Source of the DNA: DASXSB01 sp036506275
Lineage (GTDB): Bacteria > Methylomirabilota > Methylomirabilia > Rokubacteriales > CSP1-6
Assembly (NCBI GenBank): GCA_036506275.1
Contig: DASXSB010000071.1
Span: forward strand, 1-49,638
Reading direction: 5' to 3'
Length of the DNA: 49,638 nucleotides
Shown: in pieces, positions 23,072-32,438 of the stretch
Position numbering within the stretch: position 1 is the first letter of the stretch
How the letters are laid out: each line of letters opens with the position of its first letter
The notes under the pieces: generated by a model
What the model saw: only the letters and a program-made list of their open reading frames with translations
Told to the model about the DNA's origin: nothing
Databases searched by the model: none
Made by a program: the position numbers and the translations under genes

Positions 23072-24091
23072 ATGTCGTTCCTGCCCGTCGGAAAGCTACG
23101 GGCCGAGGCGCTGCAGGCGGTCTTCGACCGGCACCCTCTCAAAGATCCCCGCGTCGTCGTCGGCCCGCGCATCGGCGAGGACGCGGCCGTCCTCGACGTC
23201 GGTGACAGGTATCTAGTGGCGACCACCGACCCCATCACGTTCGCGACGGCGGACCTCGCCTGGTATGTCGTGCACGTGAACGCCAACGACGTGGCCGTGC
23301 GCGGGGCGCGACCGCGGTGGCTGCTGACCACCGTTCTCCTTCCGGACGGCGGCGCCACCGAGGAAGGCGCGGCGGCGCTGATCGAGGAGATCGCTCACGT
23401 CTGCGCCGAGATCGACGTGAGCGTGGTGGGCGGCCACACCGAGGTCACGCACGGGCTCGACCACGCGGTCGTGGTGGGAACGATGCTCGGCGAAGTGGCG
23501 AAGGACCGGCTCGTGACCACCGCCGGCGCCCAGGTCGGCGACGTGGTGATCATGACCAAGGGCATCCCGCTCGAGGGCGCAGCCATCATCGCGCGCGAGA
23601 AGGAGACCGAGCTGCTGGCGCGCGGTATCGCGCCCGCCGTCGTGCGCAAGGCGAAGGCGCTCCTGCGCGCCCCCGGCATCAGCGTTCTGCCGGAGGCGGA
23701 GATCGCGTGCGAGGTGGGCGCCGTGCACGCCATGCACGACGCCACCGAGGGCGGCATCGCCACCGCCCTCCGTGAGATCGCGGAGGCCGCCGGGGTGGGA
23801 CTTCGCATCGATCGCGAGCGGATCATGACCATCTCCGAGGGCGCCCGCCTGTGCGCGGCGTTCGGGCTCGATCCGCTCGGCACCATCGCCTCCGGCTGCC
23901 TCCTCGTCACGCTCGCTCCCGCCGACGCCGGCCTGGTCCTCCACGCGCTCGCGCGCGAGGGCATCGACTGCCACTTCATCGGCAAGGTGGTGCCGCGTGA
24001 GGACGGGGTCGTCCTCGTGGAGGGCAACGTGCCGCGCCCAATGCCGACGTTCGCGCGGGACGAGATCGTCAAGATTTTCGGCGGAGGCTGA
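23072..24091 (+). CDS. AIR synthase-related protein, HypE-like
   Basis: A 339-aa member of the PurM/SelD/ThiL/HypE ATP-binding fold. The N-terminal tract GPRIGEDAAVLDVGDRYLVATTDPITFATADLAWYVVHVNANDVAVRGARPRWLL (quoted in part) and the later HDATEGGIATALREIAEAAGVGL and GTIASGCLLVTL are closest to HypE-like hydrogenase-maturation relatives. It lacks the Cys/Sec and Gly-rich loop expected in selenophosphate synthetase. No hydrogenase genes are nearby, so its substrate is unknown; many such stand-alone copies occur in uncultured bacteria. The gamma-glutamyltransferase follows after 1 nt. Confidence 0.75.
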   Translation: MSFLPVGKLRAEALQAVFDRHPLKDPRVVVGPRIGEDAAVLDVGDRYLVATTDPITFATADLAWYVVHVNANDVAVRGARPRWLLTTVLLPDGGATEEGAAALIEEIAHVCAEIDVSVVGGHTEVTHGLDHAVVVGTMLGEVAKDRLVTTAGAQVGDVVIMTKGIPLEGAAIIAREKETELLARGIAPAVVRKAKALLRAPGISVLPEAEIACEVGAVHAMHDATEGGIATALREIAEAAGVGLRIDRERIMTISEGARLCAAFGLDPLGTIASGCLLVTLAPADAGLVLHALAREGIDCHFIGKVVPREDGVVLVEGNVPRPMPTFARDEIVKIFGGG

Positions 24092-24092
24092 C

Positions 24093-25688
24093 GTGCCGCA
24101 GATCGGATATGCGCATCGGCCCCTCGCCCTCGGTCGGCGCGGGATGGTCGCGTCGGGGCATCCCTCCGCGACCCTCGCCGGCGTCGACGTCCTCCGTGCG
24201 GGTGGCACCGCCGCCGACGCCGCTGTCGCCGTCAACGCCGTGCTCGCGGTGACGCAGCCTCACATGGGGGGCGTGGGCGGCGATATCTTTTGCCTCTACT
24301 ACGAGGCGTCCACCGGCCGCGTCCATTTCTTGAACGGCGCCGGCCGGTCCGGCTCTCGCGCCGGTCTCGACGAGCTGCGCCGGCGCGGGATGGAGCGCTT
24401 GCCCGTGATCGGTCCGCCGACCGTCAGCGTGCCGGGATGCGTGCGCGGGTGGGCGATGCTGCTCGACCGCTTCGGCACTCGACCGCTGGTGGAGCTGGTG
24501 GCGCCGGCGGTGGCGCACGCCGAGGGATTTCCGTGCACGTCGCTGCTCGGCCAGGCCATCGCCGAGTACGCGCTCGTCAATCCGGACCCCGAGTGGCACC
24601 GGATCTTCACGCCGGGCGGACACGCGCCGGCGGTGGGCGAGACGCTCGTGCAGGAGGATCTCGCGCAAACGCTGCGCGATCTCGGGCGCGAGGGCCCGGA
24701 TCTGTTCTACCGCGGCCGTGTCGCCGCCGCGGTCGCGCGGCGCCTGGAGGCGGAGGGCTTCCTGACCGCCGACGACCTCGCCGCCCACACCGGGGAGTGG
24801 GGCACGCCGCTCACGACCACCTATCGCGGCGACACCATCTACCAGACGCCGCCGCCCACCCAGGGCCTCACCGCGCTGCTCGCCTACAACATGCTGGAGA
24901 CGCTGCCCCTCGCGCGCTACCGTCTCCATTCCGTCGAGCACCTGCATCTGCTCCTCGAGATCGTCAAGCTCGCGTACGCGGATCGCGATCGCTGGATCGC
25001 CGATCCCGTGCACGCTCGCGTGCCCGTCGAGGGGCTGCTCGACAAGGCGTATGCGGCGCGCCGGGTGAGCGCCTTCGATTCCGGGAAGGCGGGCGCCTAC
25101 GCGTCGGGCGAGCCGGAGGGTGACACGACCGGATTCGTGGTCGCCGACGGGCACGGAAACGTGGCGGCCGTCATCCAGAGCCTCTTCAACTCCTTCGGCT
25201 CCGGCGTCGTGGCGCCCGGCACGGGCGTCGTTCTCCAGAACCGCGGCCGCCACTTCACGTTCGATCCCGACCATCCGAGCGTCTTCGCGCCGGTGAAGCG
25301 GCCGTTCCACACGCTCATCACCTCCATCGTCACGCGCGGCGGACGACCGTTGCTCGCCTTCTCCACCATGGGTGGGAACGGGCAGGCGATGTTCCACGTG
25401 CAGGTGGTGACCAACGTGCTCGACTATGGTCTCGACATCCAGGAAGCCATCGAGCGGCCACGATTCCTCATCGGGTCGTTCTTGCCCGATGAGCCCTCGG
25501 ACAGCATCCACGTGGAGGGCCGCATCCCCGCCCGCGTGCTGAGCGCCCTCGCCCGCAAGGGGCATCGGGTGAAGCCGGCGCCCGACTTCTTCTTCAGGGA
25601 AGGCCACGCCCACGGCATCGCCATGCGCAACGGGACGTTCATGGGTGGCGCCGATCCCCGCGGCGACGGCCTCGCGCTCGGATGCTGA
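24093..25688 (+). CDS. ggt: Gamma-glutamyltransferase
   Basis: A 531-aa Ntn-hydrolase that cleaves gamma-glutamyl bonds, for example of glutathione. Self-cleavage should occur before T345 in EGDTTGFVVAD, giving large and small subunits. GHPSATLAGVDVLRAGGTAADAAVAVNAVLAVTQPHMGGVGGD (quoted in part) is the family's N-terminal signature. The GTG at 24093 is 1 nt after the previous stop. No obvious signal peptide is visible, so it may be cytoplasmic, unlike many periplasmic homologues. The end overlaps the next start by 7 nt. Confidence 0.9.
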   Translation: MPQIGYAHRPLALGRRGMVASGHPSATLAGVDVLRAGGTAADAAVAVNAVLAVTQPHMGGVGGDIFCLYYEASTGRVHFLNGAGRSGSRAGLDELRRRGMERLPVIGPPTVSVPGCVRGWAMLLDRFGTRPLVELVAPAVAHAEGFPCTSLLGQAIAEYALVNPDPEWHRIFTPGGHAPAVGETLVQEDLAQTLRDLGREGPDLFYRGRVAAAVARRLEAEGFLTADDLAAHTGEWGTPLTTTYRGDTIYQTPPPTQGLTALLAYNMLETLPLARYRLHSVEHLHLLLEIVKLAYADRDRWIADPVHARVPVEGLLDKAYAARRVSAFDSGKAGAYASGEPEGDTTGFVVADGHGNVAAVIQSLFNSFGSGVVAPGTGVVLQNRGRHFTFDPDHPSVFAPVKRPFHTLITSIVTRGGRPLLAFSTMGGNGQAMFHVQVVTNVLDYGLDIQEAIERPRFLIGSFLPDEPSDSIHVEGRIPARVLSALARKGHRVKPAPDFFFREGHAHGIAMRNGTFMGGADPRGDGLALGC

Positions 25689-26197
25689 TGACGGCGTCGA
25701 CGCGTGTCGCCGCCCTCGTCGTCGTTCTCCTGGCGGTGCTGCCGGTGGCGCCGGCGGGCGCGGGAGAATGGGGCGGCATCGTGGCCGGAACGACCACCAT
25801 GAGCGAGGTGCGCGCGCGCTACGGTGAGCCCACGCGCAACACGATGCAGAAGCTCGATGGTCGCGATTCCGCGCAATGGGTGTACGAAGGGGCGCAGGCG
25901 CCGGTGGGGATGATGCGGATGACCCTCGACTTCGGACTGCTCGCGGCGGCGTCTGCGTATCGACCGGACGTGGTACGGACCTTCACGCTCCAGCCGAAGC
26001 CGGGTGTCTTCACCCGCACCACCGTCGTCAACGGCTGGGGCGTCCCGCGCGTGCCGCCCACCGGCGGCGGCAATCAGATGTTCTTCTACGAGGAAGGGTT
26101 GCTGGTGGCGTTCGACAAGGAGGGCTGGATCGTGGAGTCGATGACGTTCACGCCGCCCCAGCCGCACCAAGCCGACCCAGAGCCCCGGCGGCCGTGA
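25682..26197 (+). CDS. Secreted small protein, SmpA/BamE-like
   Basis: A 171-aa protein with a clear signal peptide (about 1-27, VAALVVVLLAVLPVAPAGAG). The mature part begins GIVAGTTTMSEVRARYGEPTRNTMQ, which resembles the GxTxxxVxxxxGxPxxxxxx pattern of SmpA/BamE-like domains. No lipobox cysteine is present, so it is probably periplasmic rather than a lipoprotein. It overlaps the ggt end by 7 nt. Its last 50 nt overlap the 3' end of the maltokinase gene on the other strand. Fold call tentative. Confidence 0.65.
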   Translation: MLMTASTRVAALVVVLLAVLPVAPAGAGEWGGIVAGTTTMSEVRARYGEPTRNTMQKLDGRDSAQWVYEGAQAPVGMMRMTLDFGLLAAASAYRPDVVRTFTLQPKPGVFTRTTVVNGWGVPRVPPTGGGNQMFFYEEGLLVAFDKEGWIVESMTFTPPQPHQADPEPRRP

Positions 26198-27536
26198 CGA
26201 GACCCCGCGTGGGAAGGTCGACCCAGTCGGGCCGGTTGTTGGCTTCGTACACGATCTCGTAGGCCGCTTTCTCCACCTCGAAGACCGCCACCGCGCGCTC
26301 GAACGCGTCGTCGGATTCCGGCAGGAAGAGCGCGCCCGCGGTGGCCGCGCGGTAGCCGGCGACGAACTCGCGGCGCGCCTCGTCTTCCCACGCCCGCGCC
26401 CACGTCTCGATGCCGTCGGCGCCGGCGCTCATCGCCGCATAGTTCAGCGACCGGCGTAGACCGGCCACGTCCCGCACCGCCGCGTGCTTCCGGCGGCGTT
26501 CCGCGAGCGGGCGAACGGGCTCTCCCTCGAAGTCGATGATGAAGAAATCGCCGGTGGCTCCCCGGTAGAGCGTCTGCCCGAGGTGGAAATCACCGTGATG
26601 CCGGATCTTGAGGCGGCCGCGGAGGCCGTCGAGGGCGGTCGGCACCAGCGGCACGTCGGGAAGGGCGCGGCGTCCGAGCGCGCGCGCCGCCTCGTCGAGC
26701 TGTCGGCGCACCGCCTCGAGCCACGCCGCGATGTCGCCGCCCGTGATCGGCTCCGGCGCGAACGCGGGATCGCTCTCGTCGGAGGCCAGGGCGCGGTGCA
26801 GCTGCCCCGTGTGCTCACCGAGCCGACGTAGCGCGCGCAGGGAGGACGTCGCCAGCCGCCGAATCTTCTCCGGCGTCGGCACGCCTCCCGCGCGACGGAC
26901 GTCGGCGTACAGCGCCTTCAGCTCGTCCAGCATCCACTCCCAGCCGTCGCGCGCGTCGGAGACCAGCTCCTGCACGACGGCGAGGGTCGCGGCGCCGCCC
27001 TCGGCATCGCGGTACTCGAGGTAGCCCGCGAGCCGTGGCGCATGGCGGAAGCGCGTCCGCTCCGTCAGGAAGCGCGTCATCTCCAGCTCGGGGTTCATGC
27101 CCTCCGGCAGCCGCCGGAACTGCTTGAGGACGAGGGCGTCGTCGAAGGCGATCGAGGTGTTGCTCTGCTCGCCGCCGAGGCGTCGCACGACGGCGGCGTC
27201 GGGGGCGCCGTCCGGAAACACGGCGGTGCGGCGCGCTTCGATGGCGCCCCGCTCGCCGGCGACGCGACCGCCGCCGGCGACGAGGCCCAGGAGCTGTCGG
27301 CAGAATTCCGGATCGTCGAGGGCGTCCGTCACCTCGGCGCGCGCGCGAAGGGGGATGGCGTAGCGGTCGGCGTCGCCGTCCTCGAATCCGATCACGGCGA
27401 TGCCGATGAAGGCGTCGCCCACGCCCACGGTGTCCGTCAGCTCGACGGAGGCGATGCGACGGGTCTTGCCGGCGAACCAGCGCTGGCGCACGAGCCAGGC
27501 GGCGAGCGCCTCAGATGGCGGTCTCTTCGATGCCAT
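26148..27536 (-). CDS. mak: Maltokinase (Mak/Pep2)
   Basis: A 462-aa kinase that phosphorylates maltose to maltose-1-phosphate, the donor for GlgE. WLVRQRWFAGKTRRI at the start is the family's N-terminal cap signature; the kinase part shows IRHHGDFHLGQTLY (catalytic loop) and FFIIDFEGEPVRPLAERR (metal-binding Asp). Its ATG at 27534-27536 lies 26 nt inside the TreS end, so the two are translationally coupled; in other bacteria they are often fused. It is the last gene of the operon. Its 3' end overlaps the convergent gene by 50 nt. Confidence 0.92.
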   Translation of the reverse strand: MASKRPPSEALAAWLVRQRWFAGKTRRIASVELTDTVGVGDAFIGIAVIGFEDGDADRYAIPLRARAEVTDALDDPEFCRQLLGLVAGGGRVAGERGAIEARRTAVFPDGAPDAAVVRRLGGEQSNTSIAFDDALVLKQFRRLPEGMNPELEMTRFLTERTRFRHAPRLAGYLEYRDAEGGAATLAVVQELVSDARDGWEWMLDELKALYADVRRAGGVPTPEKIRRLATSSLRALRRLGEHTGQLHRALASDESDPAFAPEPITGGDIAAWLEAVRRQLDEAARALGRRALPDVPLVPTALDGLRGRLKIRHHGDFHLGQTLYRGATGDFFIIDFEGEPVRPLAERRRKHAAVRDVAGLRRSLNYAAMSAGADGIETWARAWEDEARREFVAGYRAATAGALFLPESDDAFERAVAVFEVEKAAYEIVYEANNRPDWVDLPTRGLVTAAGALGRLGAAGAA

Positions 27537-29184
27537 AGCGGATCGGATCCCGGTCGTGTCGCTCGAGCCCGAACCAGTAGTAGCCATGCGGCCCGAGCGT
27601 GAGGACGTACGGCCGGTCGTCGATCGGCGGGAAGCGCACCTCGCCGAGCAGCTCGACCGGCGTCGCCCCGCGATGGGCCGCGAGATCCAGCTCGACGGGC
27701 TGCGAACGGTCGGAGAGGTTGGCGACGATCAACAGCGTGTCGTCGCCGTGGCGTCGGTAGAAGGCGAGCACGCTCTGATTGCGGGGCCGCAGGAACTCGA
27801 TGGTGCCACGCCCGAAGGCCGGGCACTTCTTCCGGGTGGCGATGAGCCGCTTCATCGTGTTCAGCAGCGACGACGGCGTCTTCTGCTGCGCGGCCACGTT
27901 CACGGCCTGGTAACCGTAGACGGGATCGGCGATGACGGGGAGATACAGCCGCGCGGCGTCGGCGGTGGAGAAGCCGGCGTTGCGGTCGCTCGACCACTGC
28001 ATGGGCGTGCGCACGCCGTTGCGATCGCCGAGATAGACGTTGTCGCCCATGCCGATCTCGTCACCGTAGTAGATGATCGGGCTCCCCGGCAGCGTGAACA
28101 GCAGCGCGTTCATCAGCTCGATCCGGCGCCGGTCGTTGTCGAGGAGCGGCGCCAGCCGGCGGCGGATGCCGAGGTTCAGCTTCATGGCGGGATCGAACGC
28201 GTAGGCGAAGTACATGAAGTCGCGTTCTTCGTGGGTGACCATCTCCAGCGTCAGCTCGTCGTGGTTGCGGAGGAAGAGACACCACTGGCAGCCGGCGGGG
28301 ATGGCGGGGGTGTGCGTGAAGATGTCAGTGATGGGGAGCCGATCGCCGCCGCGCACGGCCATGTACAGCCGCGGCATGAGCGGGAAGTGGAAGGCCATGT
28401 GGAACTCGTCGCCGTCCCCGAAGTACGGCCGCACGTCCTCCGGCCACTGGTTGGCCTCCGCCAGCAGCACGCGGGCGCCGCCGTACTCCCGATCGATCAC
28501 GCGCCGGAACTCCTTCAGGATGCCGTGCGTCTCGGGCAGGTTCTCGCAGTTCGTCCCCTCCCGCTCGAGCAGGTACGGCACCGCGTCGCAGCGAAAGCCG
28601 TCGAGGCCCCGATTGAGCCAGAACCGCATGACGTCGAGCATCGCCTTCCGGACCTCGGCGTTGTCGTAGTTGAGGTCAGGCTGGTGATTGAAGAAGCGAT
28701 GCCAGTAGTAGCGCTTCGCCACCGGGTCCCACGCCCAGTTCGACTTCTCGGTGTCGGTGAAGATGATGCGGGCGTCGCGGTAGCGCTGATCGGTGTCGCT
28801 CCAGACGTAGTAGTCGCGGTAGGGGGAGACGGCGTCGGCGCGCGACGCCTGGAACCACGGGTGCTGATCCGACGTGTGGTTCATGACGAGATCGGCGATG
28901 ACCCGGATGCCGCGCGCGTGGGCGGCGTCGAGGAAGGCCTGGAAGTCCTCCACGCTGCCGTAGGACGGGTGGATGCCGTAGAAATCCGCGATGTCGTAGC
29001 CGTCGTCGCGGAGGGGAGACGGATACATGGGGAGGATCCACACGCAGTCCACGCCCAGTTCTTGTAAATGGTCGAGACGGCTCGTGAGCCCCGCGAAGTC
29101 GCCGCTGCCGTTGCCGTCGCCGTCGGCGAACGCCTTCACGTGGACTTCGTAGAAGATCGCGTCCTTGTACCAGTCGAGCGTCAT
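27511..29184 (-). CDS. treS: Trehalose synthase / maltose alpha-D-glucosyltransferase TreS
   Basis: A 557-aa GH13 enzyme that interconverts maltose and trehalose. Starts WYKDAIFYEVHVKAFADGDGNGSGDFAGL. Catalytic residues appear in GFRCDAVPYL (nucleophile Asp), VLLAEANQWPEDV (acid Glu) and LRNHDELTLEM (third Asp). The length is the normal non-fused size. It starts 22 nt after GlgE and feeds maltose to the overlapping maltokinase gene, giving the TreS-Mak-GlgE path from trehalose to alpha-glucan. Confidence 0.95.
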   Translation of the reverse strand: MTLDWYKDAIFYEVHVKAFADGDGNGSGDFAGLTSRLDHLQELGVDCVWILPMYPSPLRDDGYDIADFYGIHPSYGSVEDFQAFLDAAHARGIRVIADLVMNHTSDQHPWFQASRADAVSPYRDYYVWSDTDQRYRDARIIFTDTEKSNWAWDPVAKRYYWHRFFNHQPDLNYDNAEVRKAMLDVMRFWLNRGLDGFRCDAVPYLLEREGTNCENLPETHGILKEFRRVIDREYGGARVLLAEANQWPEDVRPYFGDGDEFHMAFHFPLMPRLYMAVRGGDRLPITDIFTHTPAIPAGCQWCLFLRNHDELTLEMVTHEERDFMYFAYAFDPAMKLNLGIRRRLAPLLDNDRRRIELMNALLFTLPGSPIIYYGDEIGMGDNVYLGDRNGVRTPMQWSSDRNAGFSTADAARLYLPVIADPVYGYQAVNVAAQQKTPSSLLNTMKRLIATRKKCPAFGRGTIEFLRPRNQSVLAFYRRHGDDTLLIVANLSDRSQPVELDLAAHRGATPVELLGEVRFPPIDDRPYVLTLGPHGYYWFGLERHDRDPIRYGIEETAI

Positions 29185-29206
29185 GCCGGCTGCTCGCCGC
29201 GCGTGG

Positions 29207-31150
29207 TCATCGTTGGAGGGCGAAGATGGCGGCGGGCTCGTGCGCGGGATCGAGCGTGACGTGGTTGCCGCGGCCGTGCCAGTCCTCCCAGCGGTCGGTG
29301 ATCAGCTCGTGCATGCGGTAGTGCGCGTTCTCCGCCATCCCGAATTCCCAGAACGGGATCTCCACCCACGACGAGTGCACGGCGAACGGATCCAGGTTGA
29401 TGGCGACGAAGACGGCGTCGTCGCGTTCGGGGGTCATCTTGCCGTACCAGAGGATGTGAGGGTCGGGCGCCGGATAGAACTTCAAGTTCGAGTAGAGCTG
29501 GAGGGCACGGTGGGCGCGGCGCGCGTGGTTGACGCGCCGGACGTAGTCCACGAGATTGCCGGGCGCGCTCCAGTCCCGGGCCTTGAGCTCGTATTTTTCG
29601 GAGTTGAGGTACTCCTCGGAGCCCGGCGCCACCGGCACGTTCTCGCCGAGCTCGTAGCCGCTGAAGATGCCGTACAGCGAGGAGAGCGTGGCCGCCATCA
29701 CGAGGCGGAACTTGAACGCGGGCCGGCCGCCCTTCTGGAGCGTCTCGTGCAGGATGTCGGGCGTGTTGGGCCACAGATGGCCGCGGAGGTAGTCGCTCAC
29801 GGGAGGCGTCGTGATCTCCGTCAGGTATTCGATGAGCTCGGCCTTCTCGTTGCGCCACGTGAAGTACGTGTAGGACTGCGTGAAGCCGACCTTGCCCAGC
29901 ACCTTCATCATCTTCGGACGCGTGAACGCCTCCGCCAGGAAGATCGTCTCCGGGTGGGCGAGCTGGACCTCGCGGATGAGCCACTCCCAGAAGCGCACCG
30001 GCTTCGTGTGCGGGTTGTCGACGCGGAACGTCTTCACGCCGTGCTCGATCCAGAACTCCACGATGCGCCGCATCTCCTCCCACAGAGGGCCGGGGTCCTC
30101 GCCGTAGAAGTTCACCGGATACACGTCCTGGTACTTCTTGGGAGGGTTCTCCGCGTACTTGATCGTCCCGTCGGGACGGTGGAAGAACCACTCCGGATGC
30201 TCGCGGACGTACGGGTGATCGGGCGAGCACTGGATCGCGAAGTCGAGCGCCACCTCGAGGCCGCGCGCCTCCGCGGCGTCCACGAAGCGGTCGAAGTCGG
30301 CGAGGGTGCCGAGGTCGGGATGGACCGCCATGTGACCGCCTTCCGCGCTGCCGATCGCCCACGGGCTTCCCGGCTCTCCCGGCTCCGCGGTGAGCGTGTT
30401 GTTCCGGCCCTTGCGGTGCGAGGAACCCACGGGATGGATGGGAGGCAAATAGACGACGTCGAACCCCATGGCGGCGGCATGGTCCAGGTGGGCCTCGGCG
30501 TCCTTGAACGTGCCGTGACGACCGGGGACACCGGAGCGCGGAAAGAATTCGTACCAGGCGGCGAACCGGGCCCGCTCGCGGTCGGCGACGATCTCGTATT
30601 CGCGCTCGGCCCACGTGGCGTGCGCGCGGTCCACGTAGGTTTCCATGAGCGTCGCGAGCGCGGACTCGCGCGCCACCGCCCGCGCCGTCGCCGCGTCCGC
30701 CTGAAGCCGCGTCGCCAGTCGGTCGAGAGTGTCGGCATCGGCGCCGCGCGCGCGGCCCGCCGCGGCCCGAACGAGCGCGACGCCCTCAAGCAGCTCGCTC
30801 TTCGCCTCCTGGCCGGCGGCCAGGCGCTTTTCGAAATCGGCGAGCCACGACCGGAAGGGATCGGGAAGCGCCTCGATCGTGAAGCGATAGCGCGTGTTGG
30901 CCTCGAGAGGGAAGCGACCGCCCCATCGATCGTTGTCGACGAAGCGCATCGGTGTCTCGCGCCACTCCGCGCTGTCGGCAGGCCGGTACTTCACCCACGC
31001 GAGCAGGGTCTCGTGACCCTCCTTGAAGATGTCCGCCGACACTTCCACCATGGTGCCGACCTCGCGCTTGGCCGCATAGCGGCCGCCGTCCACGGTCGGC
31101 GAGACGTTCTCGATCACGACCGTCTGCTTCAGGCGCTCGGGGTCAGACAT
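29207..31150 (-). CDS. glgE: Alpha-1,4-glucan:maltose-1-phosphate maltosyltransferase GlgE
   Basis: A 647-aa GH13_3 enzyme that adds maltosyl units from maltose-1-phosphate to alpha-1,4-glucan. The N-terminal beta-domain is followed by WYEFFPRSG, YLPPIHPVGSSHRKGRNNTL, ALDFAIQCSPDHPYVREHPEWF and FRVDNPHTKPVRFWEWLI (nucleophile Asp) plus IFLAEAFTRPKMM (acid Glu), all diagnostic of GlgE. The ATG has a GAGGAGAG ribosome site. It follows the glycosyltransferase at 31184 with a 33-nt gap and precedes TreS. Confidence 0.95.
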   Translation of the reverse strand: MSDPERLKQTVVIENVSPTVDGGRYAAKREVGTMVEVSADIFKEGHETLLAWVKYRPADSAEWRETPMRFVDNDRWGGRFPLEANTRYRFTIEALPDPFRSWLADFEKRLAAGQEAKSELLEGVALVRAAAGRARGADADTLDRLATRLQADAATARAVARESALATLMETYVDRAHATWAEREYEIVADRERARFAAWYEFFPRSGVPGRHGTFKDAEAHLDHAAAMGFDVVYLPPIHPVGSSHRKGRNNTLTAEPGEPGSPWAIGSAEGGHMAVHPDLGTLADFDRFVDAAEARGLEVALDFAIQCSPDHPYVREHPEWFFHRPDGTIKYAENPPKKYQDVYPVNFYGEDPGPLWEEMRRIVEFWIEHGVKTFRVDNPHTKPVRFWEWLIREVQLAHPETIFLAEAFTRPKMMKVLGKVGFTQSYTYFTWRNEKAELIEYLTEITTPPVSDYLRGHLWPNTPDILHETLQKGGRPAFKFRLVMAATLSSLYGIFSGYELGENVPVAPGSEEYLNSEKYELKARDWSAPGNLVDYVRRVNHARRAHRALQLYSNLKFYPAPDPHILWYGKMTPERDDAVFVAINLDPFAVHSSWVEIPFWEFGMAENAHYRMHELITDRWEDWHGRGNHVTLDPAHEPAAIFALQR

Positions 31151-31183
31151 GTTGCGACTCTCCTCGGGCGTCCGCCGTCCGCA

Positions 31184-32437
31184 TCACCGCCAGCGCTCCA
31201 CGAGGTAAGGCTTCTGACGCTCGAAGGCAGCACCCACGGCCTCGGTGGCGGCGTTCGTGGCTTCGGCCGTGAGCCCCTGCGTGGCGAGGACGAAGGCGGC
31301 CGTGCGGCCGAGGTAGAGCGGCACCAGCGAGCGCAACAGGTGGTCCCGGTGGACGACGCTGTAGTGGTGGCCGAGCGCGAAATCGTAGACGACGCGCGCC
31401 CACACGTCGTCGGGAAACGCGAAAGCACCCGGGCGATCCAGGCTCAGGACGTCGCCGAGAGTGTCGGGGGCCAGGATGTACTCCCAGATCGACGTGAGGT
31501 CGCGCTCGCCGCGACGGAAGCCGTCGACCATGCGCTGGACGTCGACCACCATCGCCTCCGTCGAGGGCAACACGGGTTCCCCCACTTCCGGGAGCACCTC
31601 GCTGCCCCGAACTTCCAGCCACAGCTCCTCGTGCCGATCCATGAGCGTGAACGCGGAGCCCAGCACTTGCGCGACCATGGTGGGCAGGTCCGCCGTGCGC
31701 GTCGCCGACCGGATCATTCGCCGCCCGAGCCACCCCTCCCACACCGCGAAGCCGTCCGCGATGGCGGTGCCCAGGATCCACAGGTCCGAGATGTCGCGCC
31801 CTGTCCAGTTCCATTTCGGATGCATGAGCAGGTGTTCCAAGAGCCGTGCCGACAGCGCCTGCTGACCGCCGAGGGGGCGCCGGACCCTCCGCCCGTAGAG
31901 CGCCCGCACGAGGGGGCCCACGAGCAGGGTGGGGATGGTGCTGTCGTAGCGATGGCGCGCATACACGGGGGACACGTAGTCGGCGTGCTCGTCGAGGACC
32001 GGGCCTGCCAGCCGCGCCACCCAGTCGTCCGTCATCGATTGCAGATCCGCCTCGAGGAGCACGAGGACTTGCACGCCGAGCCGGCGAGCCACCTCGAAGG
32101 TGGTGCGGAGGGCGGCGCCTCGCCCGGGAATGCCGTGGAAGGGCACCGTGACCCGCTCGTCCGGCGGCGCCGCGTACGCGGCGGAGACGACGGGCAGGCC
32201 GGCGGCGGCGAGAACCTCACCGCTGCCGTCCGAAGAGCCCGCGTCCGCGTTCACGAAGACGGCGGACGCGCCGGGAAAGTGCTTCTCCATGCCCTGCGCG
32301 GCCATCGTCGCCACCGTCTTCACCGTGCTGGCGTCGTTGTAGGTGAGGATGCCGAGGGCGACGTCGCGGGGCCGAAGGCGCGCAACCTGATCGGTGACGT
32401 CCGCGCTGAGCTCGGGAGCGGGCGCGGGCGACGCCAT
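31184..32437 (-). CDS. GT-A glycosyltransferase (GT2/GT81-like), possible sugar-glycerate synthase
   Basis: A 417-aa soluble enzyme. VALGILTYNDASTVKTVATMAAQG and FVNADAGSSDGSGEVLAA form the nucleotide-binding part; the metal-binding motif is probably VLLEADLQS (about 127-135) and GGQQALSARLLEHLL the acceptor side. The layout resembles glucosyl- or mannosyl-glycerate-type synthases (GT81/GT78 relatives) that make compatible solutes. In this operon, beside GlgC and TreT, that would be logical, but donor and acceptor are inferred. The start is ATG, 1 nt after TreT's stop on this strand in gene-end coordinates (gap 32438). No membrane segment. Confidence 0.6.
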   Translation of the reverse strand: MASPAPAPELSADVTDQVARLRPRDVALGILTYNDASTVKTVATMAAQGMEKHFPGASAVFVNADAGSSDGSGEVLAAAGLPVVSAAYAAPPDERVTVPFHGIPGRGAALRTTFEVARRLGVQVLVLLEADLQSMTDDWVARLAGPVLDEHADYVSPVYARHRYDSTIPTLLVGPLVRALYGRRVRRPLGGQQALSARLLEHLLMHPKWNWTGRDISDLWILGTAIADGFAVWEGWLGRRMIRSATRTADLPTMVAQVLGSAFTLMDRHEELWLEVRGSEVLPEVGEPVLPSTEAMVVDVQRMVDGFRRGERDLTSIWEYILAPDTLGDVLSLDRPGAFAFPDDVWARVVYDFALGHHYSVVHRDHLLRSLVPLYLGRTAAFVLATQGLTAEATNAATEAVGAAFERQKPYLVERWR

Positions 32438-32438
32438 A

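Noticed and set aside
23072..24091. SelD selenophosphate synthetase (tempting because of the selenoprotein candidate)
   Set aside because: The glycine-rich N-terminal loop with Cys/Sec is absent, and the conserved tracts fit the HypE-like AIR-synthase group better.
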